Assembly: GCA_002700365.1 (NCBI GenBank)
Contig: PADB01000010.1
Span: 668,504 to 732,503, forward strand
DNA: 64,000 bases
Source: Kordiimonas sp.
GTDB lineage: Bacteria > Pseudomonadota > Alphaproteobacteria > Sphingomonadales > Emcibacteraceae
Direction of reading: 5' to 3'
Made by a program: the position numbers and the translations under genes. A model generated the notes under the pieces. It was given only the letters and a program-made list of their open reading frames with translations, ran no database searches and was not told the origin of the DNA. This document shows positions 16,869-27,259 of the stretch, one piece after another (within the stretch, counting starts at the first letter, position 1; each line of letters opens with the position of its first letter).

Positions 16869-17981
16869 ATGATGAATTGGTGTAAATTAGCAACCCGGTT
16901 GACCTTTCCGCAGCTTGTGAAGCCGCGGCAGGCTATGTTTGCATCGCTCTGCCTTGCCCTATGCACAACATTTGCGGTCGTTGCGCTGACCTATGACAGC
17001 ATCAGTGCGTCCCAAATAAAAACCGTCTCTTTTACCGCAAGCCCCTTACCTCTTCATTATCATAAAAACAATGTACAGACCGTTGGGCAGTTAACCTATT
17101 TAGGGGGGCTGAAAATCAACAGTTCTGATGCGGATATGGGGGGGCTTTCCAGCCTTGACATTAGTGCTGATGGAAAAACTTTACTGGCCGTAACGGATCG
17201 GGGGTACTGGTGGCAGGCAGAAGTCGTCTATCTGGGGCAACGACTGCACGGATTAAAAAATATGCTGATGGCTCCTTTGCGTGACGAAAGCGGAGCTGCG
17301 CTACTCACAAAGTCGCGGCAGGATGCCGAGGCTGTCGCCGCCTATGGCACCAATGGCGGTTATATTGTCAGCTTCGAAGGACAGCACCGTCTGCGCTATT
17401 ATCAGGCCAATGCCACCGCCCCTTACCGGTCTTTAATGGAAAGTCCCGGCCAGGAAATCACCTTTATCCCCCCCGAATTCGATGAGACATTACAACATCT
17501 TCCCAATAATAAAGGATTAGAAGCCATCACGCCCTTAAAAGATGGTCGGCTCCTTGTTCTCAGCGAGGGGGCTTCCCTCACCGGGGCAGGGGAAGACAAT
17601 GTGAAGGGATGGCTAATCGGCTGGGGGCGAGCCCATTCCCTCACCTATCAGGTCAGTGAGGGTTATAAGCCCACGGATATGGCGACCTTACCGAATGGTG
17701 ATATTCTTGTGCTGGAACGTCATTTTTCCCTCTCCCGTGGCGCGGCGGCCCGTTTGCGCCGCATTAAGGCATGGGATGTCCATCCCGGTGCGCAGTTAAA
17801 AGGGGAGCTACTGGCCCAACTTTCCTATCCGCTAAATGTCGATAATATGGAAGGACTGGCAGTCCGGCAGAACCCAGCGGGAAACACACTGATATACATC
17901 TTATCTGACAATAATTTCAACGCGATCCAGCGGACGCTGTTAATGATGTTCCGTCTGGAAGATACCCCGACAAGTCCCTAA
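16869..17981 (+). CDS. Esterase-like protein of the phytase-like family (PF13449)
   Basis: A 370-residue exported protein: an N-terminal hydrophobic segment at about residues 22-42 acts as signal or anchor, followed by a beta-propeller-like body with LTYLGGLKINSSDADMGGLS, SLDISADGKTLLAVTDRG, NKGLEAITPLKDGRLLVLSEG and NMEGLAVRQNP, all typical of the phytase-like or esterase-like family. The catalytic activity is not established for this branch. It occupies the usual alphaproteobacterial position between the cobST and rpmB loci. Two adjacent ATG codons are available at the start and no strong ribosome binding site is seen. Confidence 0.82.
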   Translation: MMNWCKLATRLTFPQLVKPRQAMFASLCLALCTTFAVVALTYDSISASQIKTVSFTASPLPLHYHKNNVQTVGQLTYLGGLKINSSDADMGGLSSLDISADGKTLLAVTDRGYWWQAEVVYLGQRLHGLKNMLMAPLRDESGAALLTKSRQDAEAVAAYGTNGGYIVSFEGQHRLRYYQANATAPYRSLMESPGQEITFIPPEFDETLQHLPNNKGLEAITPLKDGRLLVLSEGASLTGAGEDNVKGWLIGWGRAHSLTYQVSEGYKPTDMATLPNGDILVLERHFSLSRGAAARLRRIKAWDVHPGAQLKGELLAQLSYPLNVDNMEGLAVRQNPAGNTLIYILSDNNFNAIQRTLLMMFRLEDTPTSP

Positions 17982-18001
17982 TTTTTCCGCATTTCAAACA
18001 C

Positions 18002-18037
18002 AAAAAAAGCCGCCGATAAACAGCGACTTTTTTAAAA
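18002..18037 (-). terminator. Rho-independent terminator of rpmB
   Basis: On the minus strand AGTCGC and GCGGCT pair (one G-U) around a 9-nt loop and are followed by seven T. It starts 20 bp after the rpmB stop. The A-rich other side (TTTTTTAAAA on the plus strand) may let it also serve the convergent esterase gene. Confidence 0.8.
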
Positions 18038-18053
18038 TTCAAGAAACAGACGA

Positions 18054-18338
18054 TTACGCGGCTGTTTTAGAGGCGATCAATTTCTTCAAACGACGCGCTT
18101 TCAAAGACAGTGCTTCTGCCCGTGATTTCAGCAAAAAGTTATCCAGACCGCCATTATGTTCAACAGAACGCAAGGCCGCCGCAGAAATCCGTAAGCGTAC
18201 AGTTTGGTTCAGGGCATCACTCACCAGTGACACATTATTCAGGTTTGGCAAGTAACGACGACGCGTCTTATTTTGCGCGTGGCTCACATTATTGCCTGTC
18301 ATGACGGCTTTACCGGTCAGTTCACATACCCGTGACAT
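18054..18338 (-). CDS. rpmB: 50S ribosomal protein L28
   Basis: A 94-residue protein with the L28 pattern: [56 protein letters not shown] and a Lys-rich C-terminus. L28 is a small protein of the large ribosomal subunit near the exit region. The CxxC-zinc form is absent here (only one Cys), as usual for the class. It is monocistronic with its own terminator. The 134-bp upstream gap, to the meaB stop, holds its promoter, which I cannot place exactly. Confidence 0.97.
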   Translation of the reverse strand: MSRVCELTGKAVMTGNNVSHAQNKTRRRYLPNLNNVSLVSDALNQTVRLRISAAALRSVEHNGGLDNFLLKSRAEALSLKARRLKKLIASKTAA

Positions 18339-18472
18339 GGCATATCCTTGTCTACTTAATTTCTATGGGTCTACTTCATCTCTGTATCAGGGCCAATCCC
18401 ACAAATGATCCACGAATGAATCATCGACAGCCCCAAAGCTGGATGGCGGTATACGCCACACGTCCCATGGCG

Positions 18473-19462
18473 TCAAGTTTTATAAGCCCGGCTTTGTAAA
18501 AAATCCGCCATTAATGCCCTTGCTGCCGCTGTTGGTGGCGTTTCCCCCGCCCGCACCTGCGCTTCATGCTGTTCAATCATACCCGACAGACGTTCATGAA
18601 ATTGTTGGTGCAACTGTTCATCAATTTCCGACCACATCCACGAAACCGCCTGCAGCGCACGATTCTGTTCGAATGTCCCCGCTGTCGTCACTGCCTGTTG
18701 ATAATCACATATTTTCTGCCAGATATCTTCTAGCCCCATATGATTTAAGGCCGATGCCAAAGTGACAGCCGGCGTCCAGCAGGAAGCCTTGGGCCGCATC
18801 AAATGAAGGGCCGCTGTATACTCATTGGCTGCCCGCTGGGCTGCCGCGGCCAAATCACCATCCGCCTTATTGACGATCACCAGATCCGCCAACTCCATAA
18901 TGCCGCGCTTGATACCCTGCAGCTCATCCCCGCCGCCGGGGGACAATAACAATAAAAACATATCGACCATATCCGCCACTGCGGTTTCACTTTGACCAAC
19001 ACCAACTGTTTCCACCATGATGATGTCGTATCCCGCGGCTTCGGCCATTAGCATTGCTTCACGGGTTCGCCGCGCTACGCCACCCAATGTCCCCCCAGAC
19101 GGAGAAGGCCGGATAAAAGCCTGCGGGTCACGGCTCAATTTTTCCATACGGGTCTTATCTCCCAGTATGGAGCCACCCGTACGGACGGATGTCGGATCTA
19201 CCGCCAGAACCGCGACCTTATGGCCCAGTCCCGTCAGGTAACAACCGAAAGCTTCAATAAATGTGGACTTGCCAACCCCCGGCGTTCCCGTAAAACCCAG
19301 CCGGATTGATCGTCCGGTATGAGGCAATATGGATGACAATAATTTCTGGGCCGCGTCCTGATGGTCGGACCGCGTAGACTCTGTCAGGGTAATGGCCTGC
19401 GCCAACGCCCGCCGCTGTCCCGCAAGAATACCCTTTGCTAATGTCTCTACCGCTGTCATCAC
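18473..19462 (-). CDS. meaB: Methylmalonyl-CoA mutase-associated GTPase MeaB
   Basis: A 329-residue G3E-family GTPase. P-loop GTPGVGKST at residues 59-67, AVDPTSVRTGGSILGDKTRM, the ETVGVGQSE switch region and the NKAD base-recognition motif are all intact. MeaB protects methylmalonyl-CoA mutase from inactivation and gates delivery of adenosylcobalamin; the mutase gene is 1.9 kb upstream on the same strand, with a SulP transporter gene in between. Two ATG codons are adjacent at the start. Length and motifs are normal for the family. Confidence 0.95.
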   Translation of the reverse strand: MMTAVETLAKGILAGQRRALAQAITLTESTRSDHQDAAQKLLSSILPHTGRSIRLGFTGTPGVGKSTFIEAFGCYLTGLGHKVAVLAVDPTSVRTGGSILGDKTRMEKLSRDPQAFIRPSPSGGTLGGVARRTREAMLMAEAAGYDIIMVETVGVGQSETAVADMVDMFLLLLSPGGGDELQGIKRGIMELADLVIVNKADGDLAAAAQRAANEYTAALHLMRPKASCWTPAVTLASALNHMGLEDIWQKICDYQQAVTTAGTFEQNRALQAVSWMWSEIDEQLHQQFHERLSGMIEQHEAQVRAGETPPTAAARALMADFLQSRAYKT

Positions 19463-19560
19463 ATTGTCCTGTTCAAACGGGTTCCCCCACTTTTTAGCCT
19501 AACAACGCCAACAACACAACGGCACACAAAAAGCGCATATCATCCAGAAACAATAGGCGG

Positions 19561-21153
19561 CTAATTTTGTTTTTCTGGCAGTAGTTCATCATAATCCACC
19601 GCAATTTCATATTGTGGATCATCCAAAACAGAAACATCCATAAGATGCGATGTCCGGCCCAGAAGCAGACGACAATCCTCGCTCAGGTGTTGCAAATGTA
19701 TGACTTTACCGGCATCCGTATAACTTTCCGCCAGACTTTTTATCGCCTTCAGGCCCGAATGATCCCACACCCGGGACTCTTTAAAGTCAATATACACTTC
19801 ATCGGGATCATTGGCAGGGTCAAACAATGCCGTAAAGCTCGTCACAGACCCAAAAAATAACGGTCCATAAAGGGAATAAACCTTGCTCCCGTCGTCAGTG
19901 ATGAAGGTACGGGCATCAATGCGCTTCGCTGATTGCCACGCAAAAACCAATGCCGAGACAATCACACCGATCACCACGGCCACGGCCAAATCGCTAATGA
20001 CCGTTACCGCCGTCACCAACACCAGCACAAAGGCATCGTGTCGGGGAATATGTCTTAAAATACGGAAACTGCGCCACGCAAAAGTGCCGATCACGACCAT
20101 AAACATCACCCCAACCAAAGCCGCCAATGGAATTTGTTCAATCAATGATGACGCGAAGAGGATAAAGGCCAGCAAGGACAAGGCCGCAGTAATACCGGAA
20201 AGCCGCATCCGCCCACCGGATTTCACATTAATCATGCTTTGCCCGATCATCGCGCAGCCTCCCATACCGCCGAAAAACCCTGTTACGGTATTGGCCACAC
20301 CCTGCGCCAGACATTCGCGGCTGGCGCCACCTTTGGTGCCGGTCATTTCCGCCACCAAATTCAATGTCAGCAGACTTTCAATCAGGCCAATTGCGGCCAG
20401 AATAATGGCATAAGGCAGTATGATCTGAAATGTTTCCAGCGTCAGCGGCACCATCGGAATATGAAAATCAGGCAACCCCCCGGCAATAGACGCCAAATCT
20501 CCAACCCGGGGCACGTCCATATCCAAACCGATCACCAATAAAGTGACAATACCAATCGCCGCCAATGGGGCCGGAATAATCTTTGTTATTCGGGGAATAA
20601 AATGAATGGCTGCCATTGTTAATACAACCAACCCCAACATCACCGCCAATGGCATTCCAGTCATCCATGTCTGCCCGCCCGCACCATCAGAAACTTTAAA
20701 TTGCCCAAGCTGTGCCAGAAAAATCACAATCGCCAGACCGTTCACAAAGCCCAACATCACCGGATACGGGATCATGCGGATAAACTTGCCCCACCGCAAC
20801 AGACCGACACTAATCTGTATCAGGCCCATCAACACCACCGTGGCAAACAAATATTCCACACCATGGTCAACCACCAATGACACCATCACCACGGCTAAAG
20901 CCCCGGTAGCCCCGGAAATCATGCCTGGTCGCCCGCCAAACACGGCCGTAATCAGCCCCACAATAAAAGCAGAATATAGCCCCACCAATGGATGCACATG
21001 CGCCACAAAGGCAAAAGCCACAGCTTCAGGAACTAGGGCTAATGCCACCGTCAGTCCTGATAAAATTTCTGTTTTATACTGTGCGATATTATGGCCGGAA
21101 GGGGCGTTTTCGGTGCCAACTGGCCCCGCGCCTACGTTATTTTTCTGATCCAC
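19561..21153 (-). CDS. SulP-family anion transporter with STAS domain
   Basis: A 530-residue transporter: about 10-14 hydrophobic segments in residues 30-410 (LSGLTVALALVPEAVAFAF in the first; ATGALAVVMVSLVVDHG; GFFGGMGGCAMIGQSMINV) followed by a cytoplasmic STAS domain (VYIDFKESRVWDHSGLKAI near residues 450-470). SulP proteins carry sulfate, bicarbonate, or dicarboxylates; the substrate cannot be assigned. The start codon is GTG with AGGG upstream. The gene sits between scpA and meaB on the same strand, 178 bp after the mutase and 98 bp before the GTPase, so they may be partly co-transcribed. Confidence 0.88.
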   Translation of the reverse strand: MDQKNNVGAGPVGTENAPSGHNIAQYKTEILSGLTVALALVPEAVAFAFVAHVHPLVGLYSAFIVGLITAVFGGRPGMISGATGALAVVMVSLVVDHGVEYLFATVVLMGLIQISVGLLRWGKFIRMIPYPVMLGFVNGLAIVIFLAQLGQFKVSDGAGGQTWMTGMPLAVMLGLVVLTMAAIHFIPRITKIIPAPLAAIGIVTLLVIGLDMDVPRVGDLASIAGGLPDFHIPMVPLTLETFQIILPYAIILAAIGLIESLLTLNLVAEMTGTKGGASRECLAQGVANTVTGFFGGMGGCAMIGQSMINVKSGGRMRLSGITAALSLLAFILFASSLIEQIPLAALVGVMFMVVIGTFAWRSFRILRHIPRHDAFVLVLVTAVTVISDLAVAVVIGVIVSALVFAWQSAKRIDARTFITDDGSKVYSLYGPLFFGSVTSFTALFDPANDPDEVYIDFKESRVWDHSGLKAIKSLAESYTDAGKVIHLQHLSEDCRLLLGRTSHLMDVSVLDDPQYEIAVDYDELLPEKQN

Positions 21154-21331
21154 GTGACTACCCTGAAAAGTTGTGCTGTCTGTGCCCGGCTTTTTTCATT
21201 AAAGCGACACTCATGGCGCGCAGCCTACTTCATCACACGCTGCACCGCAACATTGCTTTATGTTTTACCTATTAGTCAGAAGCTTAAGACACGTGTTATG
21301 AGGTAATTTCAAACACAAGGTCCGGCCCTCT

Positions 21332-23470
21332 TTATGCGGAAAGCTGTGCCTCCAGCTTGTCCAGCACCTCATCTGCCGCCGTTGGAATATGGGTACCCGG
21401 CCCAAAAATCGCCGCAGCCCCGGCCGCTTTCAATGCGCCGTAATCCTGCTGTGGGATAACACCGCCGCAAATGATCATGATGTCGTCAGCCCCTTCGGCT
21501 TTTAAGGCTGCGGACAAGGCGGGGACCAAGGTTTTATGTCCCGCCGCGAGACTGGACACGCCGATTACATGCACATCATTTTCGATAGCTTGGCGCGCCG
21601 CCTCTTCCGGGGTCTGGAACAGAGGCCCAACATCCACATCAAAGCCCAGGTCGGCAAAGGCAGTCGCAATAATCTTGGCCCCGCGATCATGGCCATCCTG
21701 CCCCATCTTCACCACAAGCATACGCGGGCGGCGCCCTTGTTGCGCGGCAAACTCATCGATGCGCTTCTGGATGGCGGCAAAACCTTCATCACCCTCATAA
21801 GCCGCACCATAAACGCCCGAAATTGACTTTACTTCTGCCTTATGGCGACCAAATACCTTTTCCATGGCGTCTGAAATTTCTCCTAATGAGGCCCGCGCAC
21901 GGGCCGCATCTATGGCCGCAGCCAATAAATTTCCGTCTGACTGTGCCGCCGCTGTAACAGCGTCCAGTGCGGCCTGACATGCCGCTTCATCGCGTTCTGC
22001 ACGCATTTTTATCAGTCGCGCAATCTGCGCCTCACGTACAGCGGCATTGTCGACATCCAGAATATCAAGAGGCTCTTCCTGCGCCAATGGATATTTATTC
22101 ACACCCACCACGACCTCTTCCCCGCGATCGATACGGGCCTGTTTCCGGGCGGCGGCTTCCTCAATTTTTAATTTGGGCAGCCCCGCTTCAACAGCCTTGG
22201 TCATGCCGCCCATCTCCTCAATTTCCTGAATTAACGACCAGGCGCCGTCCACCAATTCATGGGTCAGACTTTCGACATAATATGACCCTCCCAAAGGGTC
22301 TACTACATTGCAAAGGCCGGTTTCCTCTTGCAGGACCAATTGTGTATTGCGTGCAATACGGGCAGAAAAATCAGTGGGCAGCGCGATGGCCTCATCCAGC
22401 GCATTGGTATGTAAAGACTGCGTGCCTCCTAAGGCGGCGGCCATCGCTTCTACAGTGGTGCGGATCACATTATTGTATGGGTCTTTCTCTGTCAGCGAAA
22501 CACCCGATGTCTGACAATGGGTGCGCAACATCATGGATTTGGGATTCTTTGCCCCAAGGCTTTGCATAATCTGCGCCCATAAAGTACGTGCGGCGCGCAA
22601 CTTTGCCACTTCCATGAAAAAGTTCATGCCAATCGCAAAGAAAAAGCTTAACCGCGGCGCAAAGGCATCAATATCCATACCCCGCGATTGGGCGGCGCGA
22701 ACATATTCCATTCCATCCGCCAACGTAAAGGCCAGCTCTTGTAGCTGCGTTGCCCCGGCTTCCTGCATATGATAACCGGAAATGGAAATAGAATTGAACT
22801 TCGGCATATGCGCTGAAGTATAGGCGATAATATCCGCAATAATCCGCATACTCGGCTGTGGCGGATAAATATAAGTATTGCGCACCATAAATTCTTTCAG
22901 AATGTCATTCTGAATGGTCCCCGCCAATTGTTCCTGTGCAACGCCCTGTTCTTCTGCTGCAACAATATAAAATGCCATACAGGGAATCACGGCCCCGTTC
23001 ATCGTCATCGACACAGACATCTGGTCCAGTGGAATACCATCGAACAGAATTTTCGCATCTTCCACACTGTCTATGGCAACACCCGCTTTGCCCACATCAC
23101 CAACAACACGGGGATGATCTGAATCATACCCTCTATGGGTTGCCAGATCGAAAGCCACTGACAGCCCCTTCTGTCCTGCCGCCAGATTACGCCGATAAAA
23201 AGCATTTGATTCTTCTGCTGTGGAAAAACCGGCATATTGCCGCACTGTCCAGGGGCGCCCGGCATACATCGTTGCCTTCACCCCCCGGGTATAGGGGAAA
23301 AACCCTGGCAATCCCCCCTCCGGTAATGCGGACGTATCCGCCGATGTATAGAGCGGCTTTACAACGATCCCCTCCGGGGTCTCCCAGGCCAAATCCGCAG
23401 GGTTACGACCGCGAAGCTCCTGACGCGCCAATTCTTGCCAATCTGTTATTGTCTTTTGCTCTGCCGTCAT
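21332..23470 (-). CDS. scpA: Methylmalonyl-CoA mutase (single-chain, B12-dependent)
   Basis: A 712-residue mutase that interconverts methylmalonyl-CoA and succinyl-CoA. The N-terminal TIM barrel shows [21 protein letters not shown] in part, [20 protein letters not shown] and the [16 protein letters not shown] block; the C-terminal B12 domain carries the base-off motif GQDGHDRG (about residues 590-597) with the cobalt-ligand His, then SSLAAGH and CGGVIP. It is the homodimer-type large chain, complete in one gene. The start is the ATG after GGAAGAG; an upstream in-frame reading adds 19 unrelated residues. It completes propionyl-CoA breakdown, and MeaB is encoded downstream. Propionyl-CoA carboxylase and the epimerase are not in the window. 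Confidence 0.96.
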   Translation of the reverse strand: MTAEQKTITDWQELARQELRGRNPADLAWETPEGIVVKPLYTSADTSALPEGGLPGFFPYTRGVKATMYAGRPWTVRQYAGFSTAEESNAFYRRNLAAGQKGLSVAFDLATHRGYDSDHPRVVGDVGKAGVAIDSVEDAKILFDGIPLDQMSVSMTMNGAVIPCMAFYIVAAEEQGVAQEQLAGTIQNDILKEFMVRNTYIYPPQPSMRIIADIIAYTSAHMPKFNSISISGYHMQEAGATQLQELAFTLADGMEYVRAAQSRGMDIDAFAPRLSFFFAIGMNFFMEVAKLRAARTLWAQIMQSLGAKNPKSMMLRTHCQTSGVSLTEKDPYNNVIRTTVEAMAAALGGTQSLHTNALDEAIALPTDFSARIARNTQLVLQEETGLCNVVDPLGGSYYVESLTHELVDGAWSLIQEIEEMGGMTKAVEAGLPKLKIEEAAARKQARIDRGEEVVVGVNKYPLAQEEPLDILDVDNAAVREAQIARLIKMRAERDEAACQAALDAVTAAAQSDGNLLAAAIDAARARASLGEISDAMEKVFGRHKAEVKSISGVYGAAYEGDEGFAAIQKRIDEFAAQQGRRPRMLVVKMGQDGHDRGAKIIATAFADLGFDVDVGPLFQTPEEAARQAIENDVHVIGVSSLAAGHKTLVPALSAALKAEGADDIMIICGGVIPQQDYGALKAAGAAAIFGPGTHIPTAADEVLDKLEAQLSA

Positions 23471-23663
23471 CGTGGCTCTTCCACTGTTACTGAATTTACC
23501 TGAAAATCTATGTGACCTGCCGCGCATTGCAGACCGGCGATCACGCCATAGAATGAAATATCAACACCGGGAATATCTGCTGTTCTCGGGCTTCAGTATG
23601 AACGGCGCGACCAACACTGTCAATTATATGTTACTCGTGAGTATCATAACTTTGGTCGTAGTC

Positions 23664-24068
23664 CTAGGCCTGTTTCAATTCGATCACATTCCCGTCAGGG
23701 TCCTGTATATACAGCGACATTCCATAACCCGTGGCCCCAAATCTCTTTCCGGTCCCTAAAAATATTTTCACATCATGGGCCGCCAGGTGGGCCTGCAAGG
23801 CGTCCTCATCCCAGTCATGGACCCGCAAACAAAAATGATCCAGATTGATCCCCTGTCGCGCCCGTGGGGGCAGCCCGCCCGTCTTGCCCAACGGTCCCGC
23901 CACATCCACCAAATCAATCAAATGCTCACCCGCCTGCAAATGCACCAGCCCTAATTCCGGCACTTCGCGCACGATTGGGCAACCTAACACCTGATGATAG
24001 AAACGTTGTAATTTCGCTACATCACTGCTGCGCAATACAATATGGTCCAATCCCGCCAGTTTAATCAT
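23664..24068 (-). CDS. VOC-family (glyoxalase-like) protein
   Basis: A 134-residue vicinal oxygen chelate protein made of two beta-alpha-beta-beta-beta modules: LDHIVLRSSDVAKLQRFYHQ at the start, INLDHFCLRV at the second module and DPDGNVIELKQ at the end. His9, the His of LDHFCL and the Glu of VIEL are the likely metal ligands. Members include glyoxalase I, dioxygenases and resistance proteins; the DPDGNVIEL ending is closer to those than to methylmalonyl-CoA epimerase. It precedes scpA on the same strand with a gap of 193 bp, so co-regulation is possible but unproven. Confidence 0.85.
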   Translation of the reverse strand: MIKLAGLDHIVLRSSDVAKLQRFYHQVLGCPIVREVPELGLVHLQAGEHLIDLVDVAGPLGKTGGLPPRARQGINLDHFCLRVHDWDEDALQAHLAAHDVKIFLGTGKRFGATGYGMSLYIQDPDGNVIELKQA

Positions 24069-24194
24069 TCTTCGCCTCCTTTATGGTTAAACACGGTCAA
24101 TAACCCCGTGACCATTTCACCTGATATATATCCTGAAACATTATATCATTAAGACCAAGACAACAGACGCCATTAATGCTAATCAGGCCTTATT

Positions 24195-27100
24195 ATGACC
24201 GCGCCCGGCAAGACAGTCTCCACCCACGCTATTGACACGTCCTCACGCGTCAAAGCCGTTTTGGGCCCGACAAATACCGGAAAGACGCATCTTGCTGTTG
24301 AACGCATGCTTTCCCATTCCAGCGGCATGATCGGTCTGCCCTTACGATTACTGGCCCGTGAAATCTACGACCGCATTGTTGAATTGCGCGGACCACATGC
24401 CGTGGCGTTGATTACAGGCGAAGAAAAAATCTCCCCTAAAAACGCCCCCTACTATGTCTGCACTGTCGAAGCCATGCCCATGAACCGCTCTGTGGCTTTT
24501 CTCGCCATTGACGAAGTTCAGCTTTGTGCTGACCTTGACCGGGGCCATGTTTTTACAGACCGTCTGTTAAGAGCGCGCGGGCGCGAAGAAACAATGTTCC
24601 TTGGGGCAGAAACTATCCGCCCCCTTATTGAACAATTAGTCCCTGACGCAGAATTTACCACCCGGCCGCGTTTTTCGACCCTGCAATATGTAGGCGCACG
24701 CAAATTATCACGACTGCCCCGTCGATCTGCACTGGTCGGTTTCTCCGCGCAGGATGTCTACGGATATGCCGAATTATTACGCCGACATAAAGGGGGGGTC
24801 GCGATCGTGATGGGGGCCCTCAGCCCGCGCACCCGCAATGCACAGGTGGAACTGTATCAAAATGGTGATGTTGACTATATCGTTGCCACAGATGCTATTG
24901 GCATGGGCCTGAACATGGATATCAACCATGTCTGCTTTTCCGCAAAGCGCAAATTTGATGGCCATCGTGTTCGTGACCTGTCGGCGGCGGAACTCGGCCA
25001 GATCGCCGGACGGGCCGGACGCCATATGAACAACGGCAGCTTCGGGGCCCTGTGGGATCGCTTTGGTACTGATGGATTCCCTCTGGAATTGGCCAATATG
25101 ATCGAACAGCACCAATTCGCACCCCTCACTGTTTTACAATGGCGTAATAGCTTTTTAGATTTCAGTCATAGTTCAGCCCTGATTCGCTCTTTAGAAGCCG
25201 CCCCCCACCGCCCGGGGCTCACCCGCGCACTAGAAGCTGAAGATCTATATGTTTTAAAGAAACTGGTCGCCCGCGAAGATATACGCCAACGATTACGTGG
25301 CCCGGCCGCACTGAAGCTATTATGGGAAGTCTGTCAAATTCCCGACTTCAGAAAAAGCTCTATCGATGCCCACAGCCAATTGATTCACAATATATTTCAA
25401 TATATTAGCGGCATTTCTGGGCGTCTCCCCCATAAATGGATCGCCGCGCAAATCACACCCTATGATCACACGGAAGGGGATATAGATACCCTGTCCAATC
25501 GCATTGCACATATTCGTACTTGGACGTATATTGCCAACCGGTCAGGGTGGCTTGAACAGGGAAAATACTGGCAAGAACGCACAAGAGAGATTGAAGACCG
25601 CCTGTCAGATGCGTTACATGAACGTTTAATACAGCGGTTTGTCGACCGACGTACGTCGGTCCTGATGAGAGAATTGCGCCAAAAGGGTACATTAATGGCA
25701 AGTGTGGAAAAAGACGGCAGCGTGTCTGTCGAAGGACATTACATCGGTCAGCTTGACGGGTTCCAGTTTCAGGAAGATCCCGCCGCCTATGGCGAAGACA
25801 GCAAAACACTCCGTCAGGCCGCGGAAAAAGTTCTGAGCGGTGAAATCACCGCCCGTGCACTGGCACTATCCAAAGCTGCAGATAATGACATCACGCTCAA
25901 TATTGCGGATAATATTTGCGATAGCAGTCTGTGCTGGCAAGGACGACCTCTGGCCCGTCTGGCAAAAGGACCTGATGCGCTACACCCTAAAATTGTCATC
26001 GCCCCAACGCCGCTCCTTCAGGGGGATAACTACCAACTGGTGCAAGCCCGTCTTGACCAGTGGCTCACAGACCATATCAATAAGCTACTGTCTCCCATGC
26101 TGGCCTTACAAGATGCCGCCAATGGCTCCAAAGACGAAGAGGGCCAAAGCAAAATTAGCGGTCTCGCCCGCGGCATCGCCTTTCAAATGGTGGAAAAAAT
26201 GGGAACGGTTCCCCGTCGTCTGATTGCCGAACAGTTTAAGGATGTCGATAAAGAAGGCCGCTTCCAACTAAAGAAGCTGGGGGTTTGGTTAGGGGCAACC
26301 AGTTTATATGTCCCGGCACTGTTAAAACCTCACGCCGCGCAATTACGCCTGCTGCTCTGGGCAGTTTATAATGAGAAACATCGCCTGCCAACGCCGCCTG
26401 CCGCCGGATTATGTACCGTCAAGATTGACAGCAAAGCCCCGCGCGCCTTTTATGAAGTTTCAGGTTATCGTGTCGTCGGTGAAAATGGCGTTCGGCTGGA
26501 TATGCTGGAAAGACTGGCAAATACAGCGCGCGAGATTGCACAGCACGGCCCCTTTGAACCGAATGCCGACTTGATGTCACTTGTGGGATGTTCCGGCACT
26601 GACTTTGAAGAAATCATGCGTTATCTTGGTTATCGCCTGAAAGACTTCAAACCGGAAGAAGCCGCAAAAATACAAGCGGAACGCGCTGAAAAGGTGGCCA
26701 AAGAAACCGCCGCGAAAGACGCGAAAACACCCGATAAAGTAGAAGAAAATTTAGAAGAAAAGCCTGCTTTAGATAAGAGTGCAACCGACACGCCGGCGGA
26801 AGAAAAAGCACCTCAGGAAACTACATCAGAAGAAACAAAGCCGGAAGATGCAGTGACCAAAGACGCGGGGAACGAAGGCACTACGACAGAAGATACCCCC
26901 CCTTCAGCATCCCAGAAAAACACTTCCGAAGACGAAACAGAAGATGCCGCCACTATCATACAGATGTTTGTACGCACCCCGCCACGCCGCCATCGCGGCA
27001 CAAAAGGGGCTGGAAACCGTGGCCGTAGCAAGCCTCACAGCACACAAGACGGAAAAACGGATGCAAAAGCCAAAGGCGACAAGCCTGCAAAAGCTCGCAG

Positions 27101-27212
27101 AAGTCACAAACCGCACCCCAAACGCACCCGTAAACCGGAACCGCAGATTGACGCAGATTCACCTTTTGCCGTCTTGCAAGACCTGAAACGTAGCATGGGG
27201 AACAAAAAATAG
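24195..27212 (+). CDS. SUV3-like superfamily 2 RNA helicase with disordered tail
   Basis: A 1005-residue helicase. Motif I is GPTNTGKT (residues 24-31), motif II AIDEVQ (about 104), with the first-domain signature GMIGLPLRLLAREIYDR, and motif VI QIAGRAGRH (about 268-276). This layout is that of the mitochondrial SUV3 group, found widely in Alphaproteobacteria. Residues about 820-920 are a Glu, Lys, Thr, Ala-rich acidic stretch, and about 930-990 a basic Arg, Lys, His-rich tail, which probably contacts RNA. The downstream S4-domain gene follows 47 bp later in a conserved order, suggesting joint work on RNA or ribosomes. The start ATG lacks a strong ribosome binding site. Confidence 0.9.
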   Translation: MTAPGKTVSTHAIDTSSRVKAVLGPTNTGKTHLAVERMLSHSSGMIGLPLRLLAREIYDRIVELRGPHAVALITGEEKISPKNAPYYVCTVEAMPMNRSVAFLAIDEVQLCADLDRGHVFTDRLLRARGREETMFLGAETIRPLIEQLVPDAEFTTRPRFSTLQYVGARKLSRLPRRSALVGFSAQDVYGYAELLRRHKGGVAIVMGALSPRTRNAQVELYQNGDVDYIVATDAIGMGLNMDINHVCFSAKRKFDGHRVRDLSAAELGQIAGRAGRHMNNGSFGALWDRFGTDGFPLELANMIEQHQFAPLTVLQWRNSFLDFSHSSALIRSLEAAPHRPGLTRALEAEDLYVLKKLVAREDIRQRLRGPAALKLLWEVCQIPDFRKSSIDAHSQLIHNIFQYISGISGRLPHKWIAAQITPYDHTEGDIDTLSNRIAHIRTWTYIANRSGWLEQGKYWQERTREIEDRLSDALHERLIQRFVDRRTSVLMRELRQKGTLMASVEKDGSVSVEGHYIGQLDGFQFQEDPAAYGEDSKTLRQAAEKVLSGEITARALALSKAADNDITLNIADNICDSSLCWQGRPLARLAKGPDALHPKIVIAPTPLLQGDNYQLVQARLDQWLTDHINKLLSPMLALQDAANGSKDEEGQSKISGLARGIAFQMVEKMGTVPRRLIAEQFKDVDKEGRFQLKKLGVWLGATSLYVPALLKPHAAQLRLLLWAVYNEKHRLPTPPAAGLCTVKIDSKAPRAFYEVSGYRVVGENGVRLDMLERLANTAREIAQHGPFEPNADLMSLVGCSGTDFEEIMRYLGYRLKDFKPEEAAKIQAERAEKVAKETAAKDAKTPDKVEENLEEKPALDKSATDTPAEEKAPQETTSEETKPEDAVTKDAGNEGTTTEDTPPSASQKNTSEDETEDAATIIQMFVRTPPRRHRGTKGAGNRGRSKPHSTQDGKTDAKAKGDKPAKARRSHKPHPKRTRKPEPQIDADSPFAVLQDLKRSMGNKK

Positions 27213-27259
27213 TCCCACCCCCGTCCGAAAAAAGTGCTGAAAACATTAAAGATCCGGAA

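Noticed and set aside
23664-24068. VOC protein as methylmalonyl-CoA epimerase
   Set aside because: Its place before the mutase is tempting, but the C-terminal DPDGNVIEL and the overall pattern fit other VOC proteins, not the epimerase ending with a Gly-Gly-hydrophobic-Glu block.
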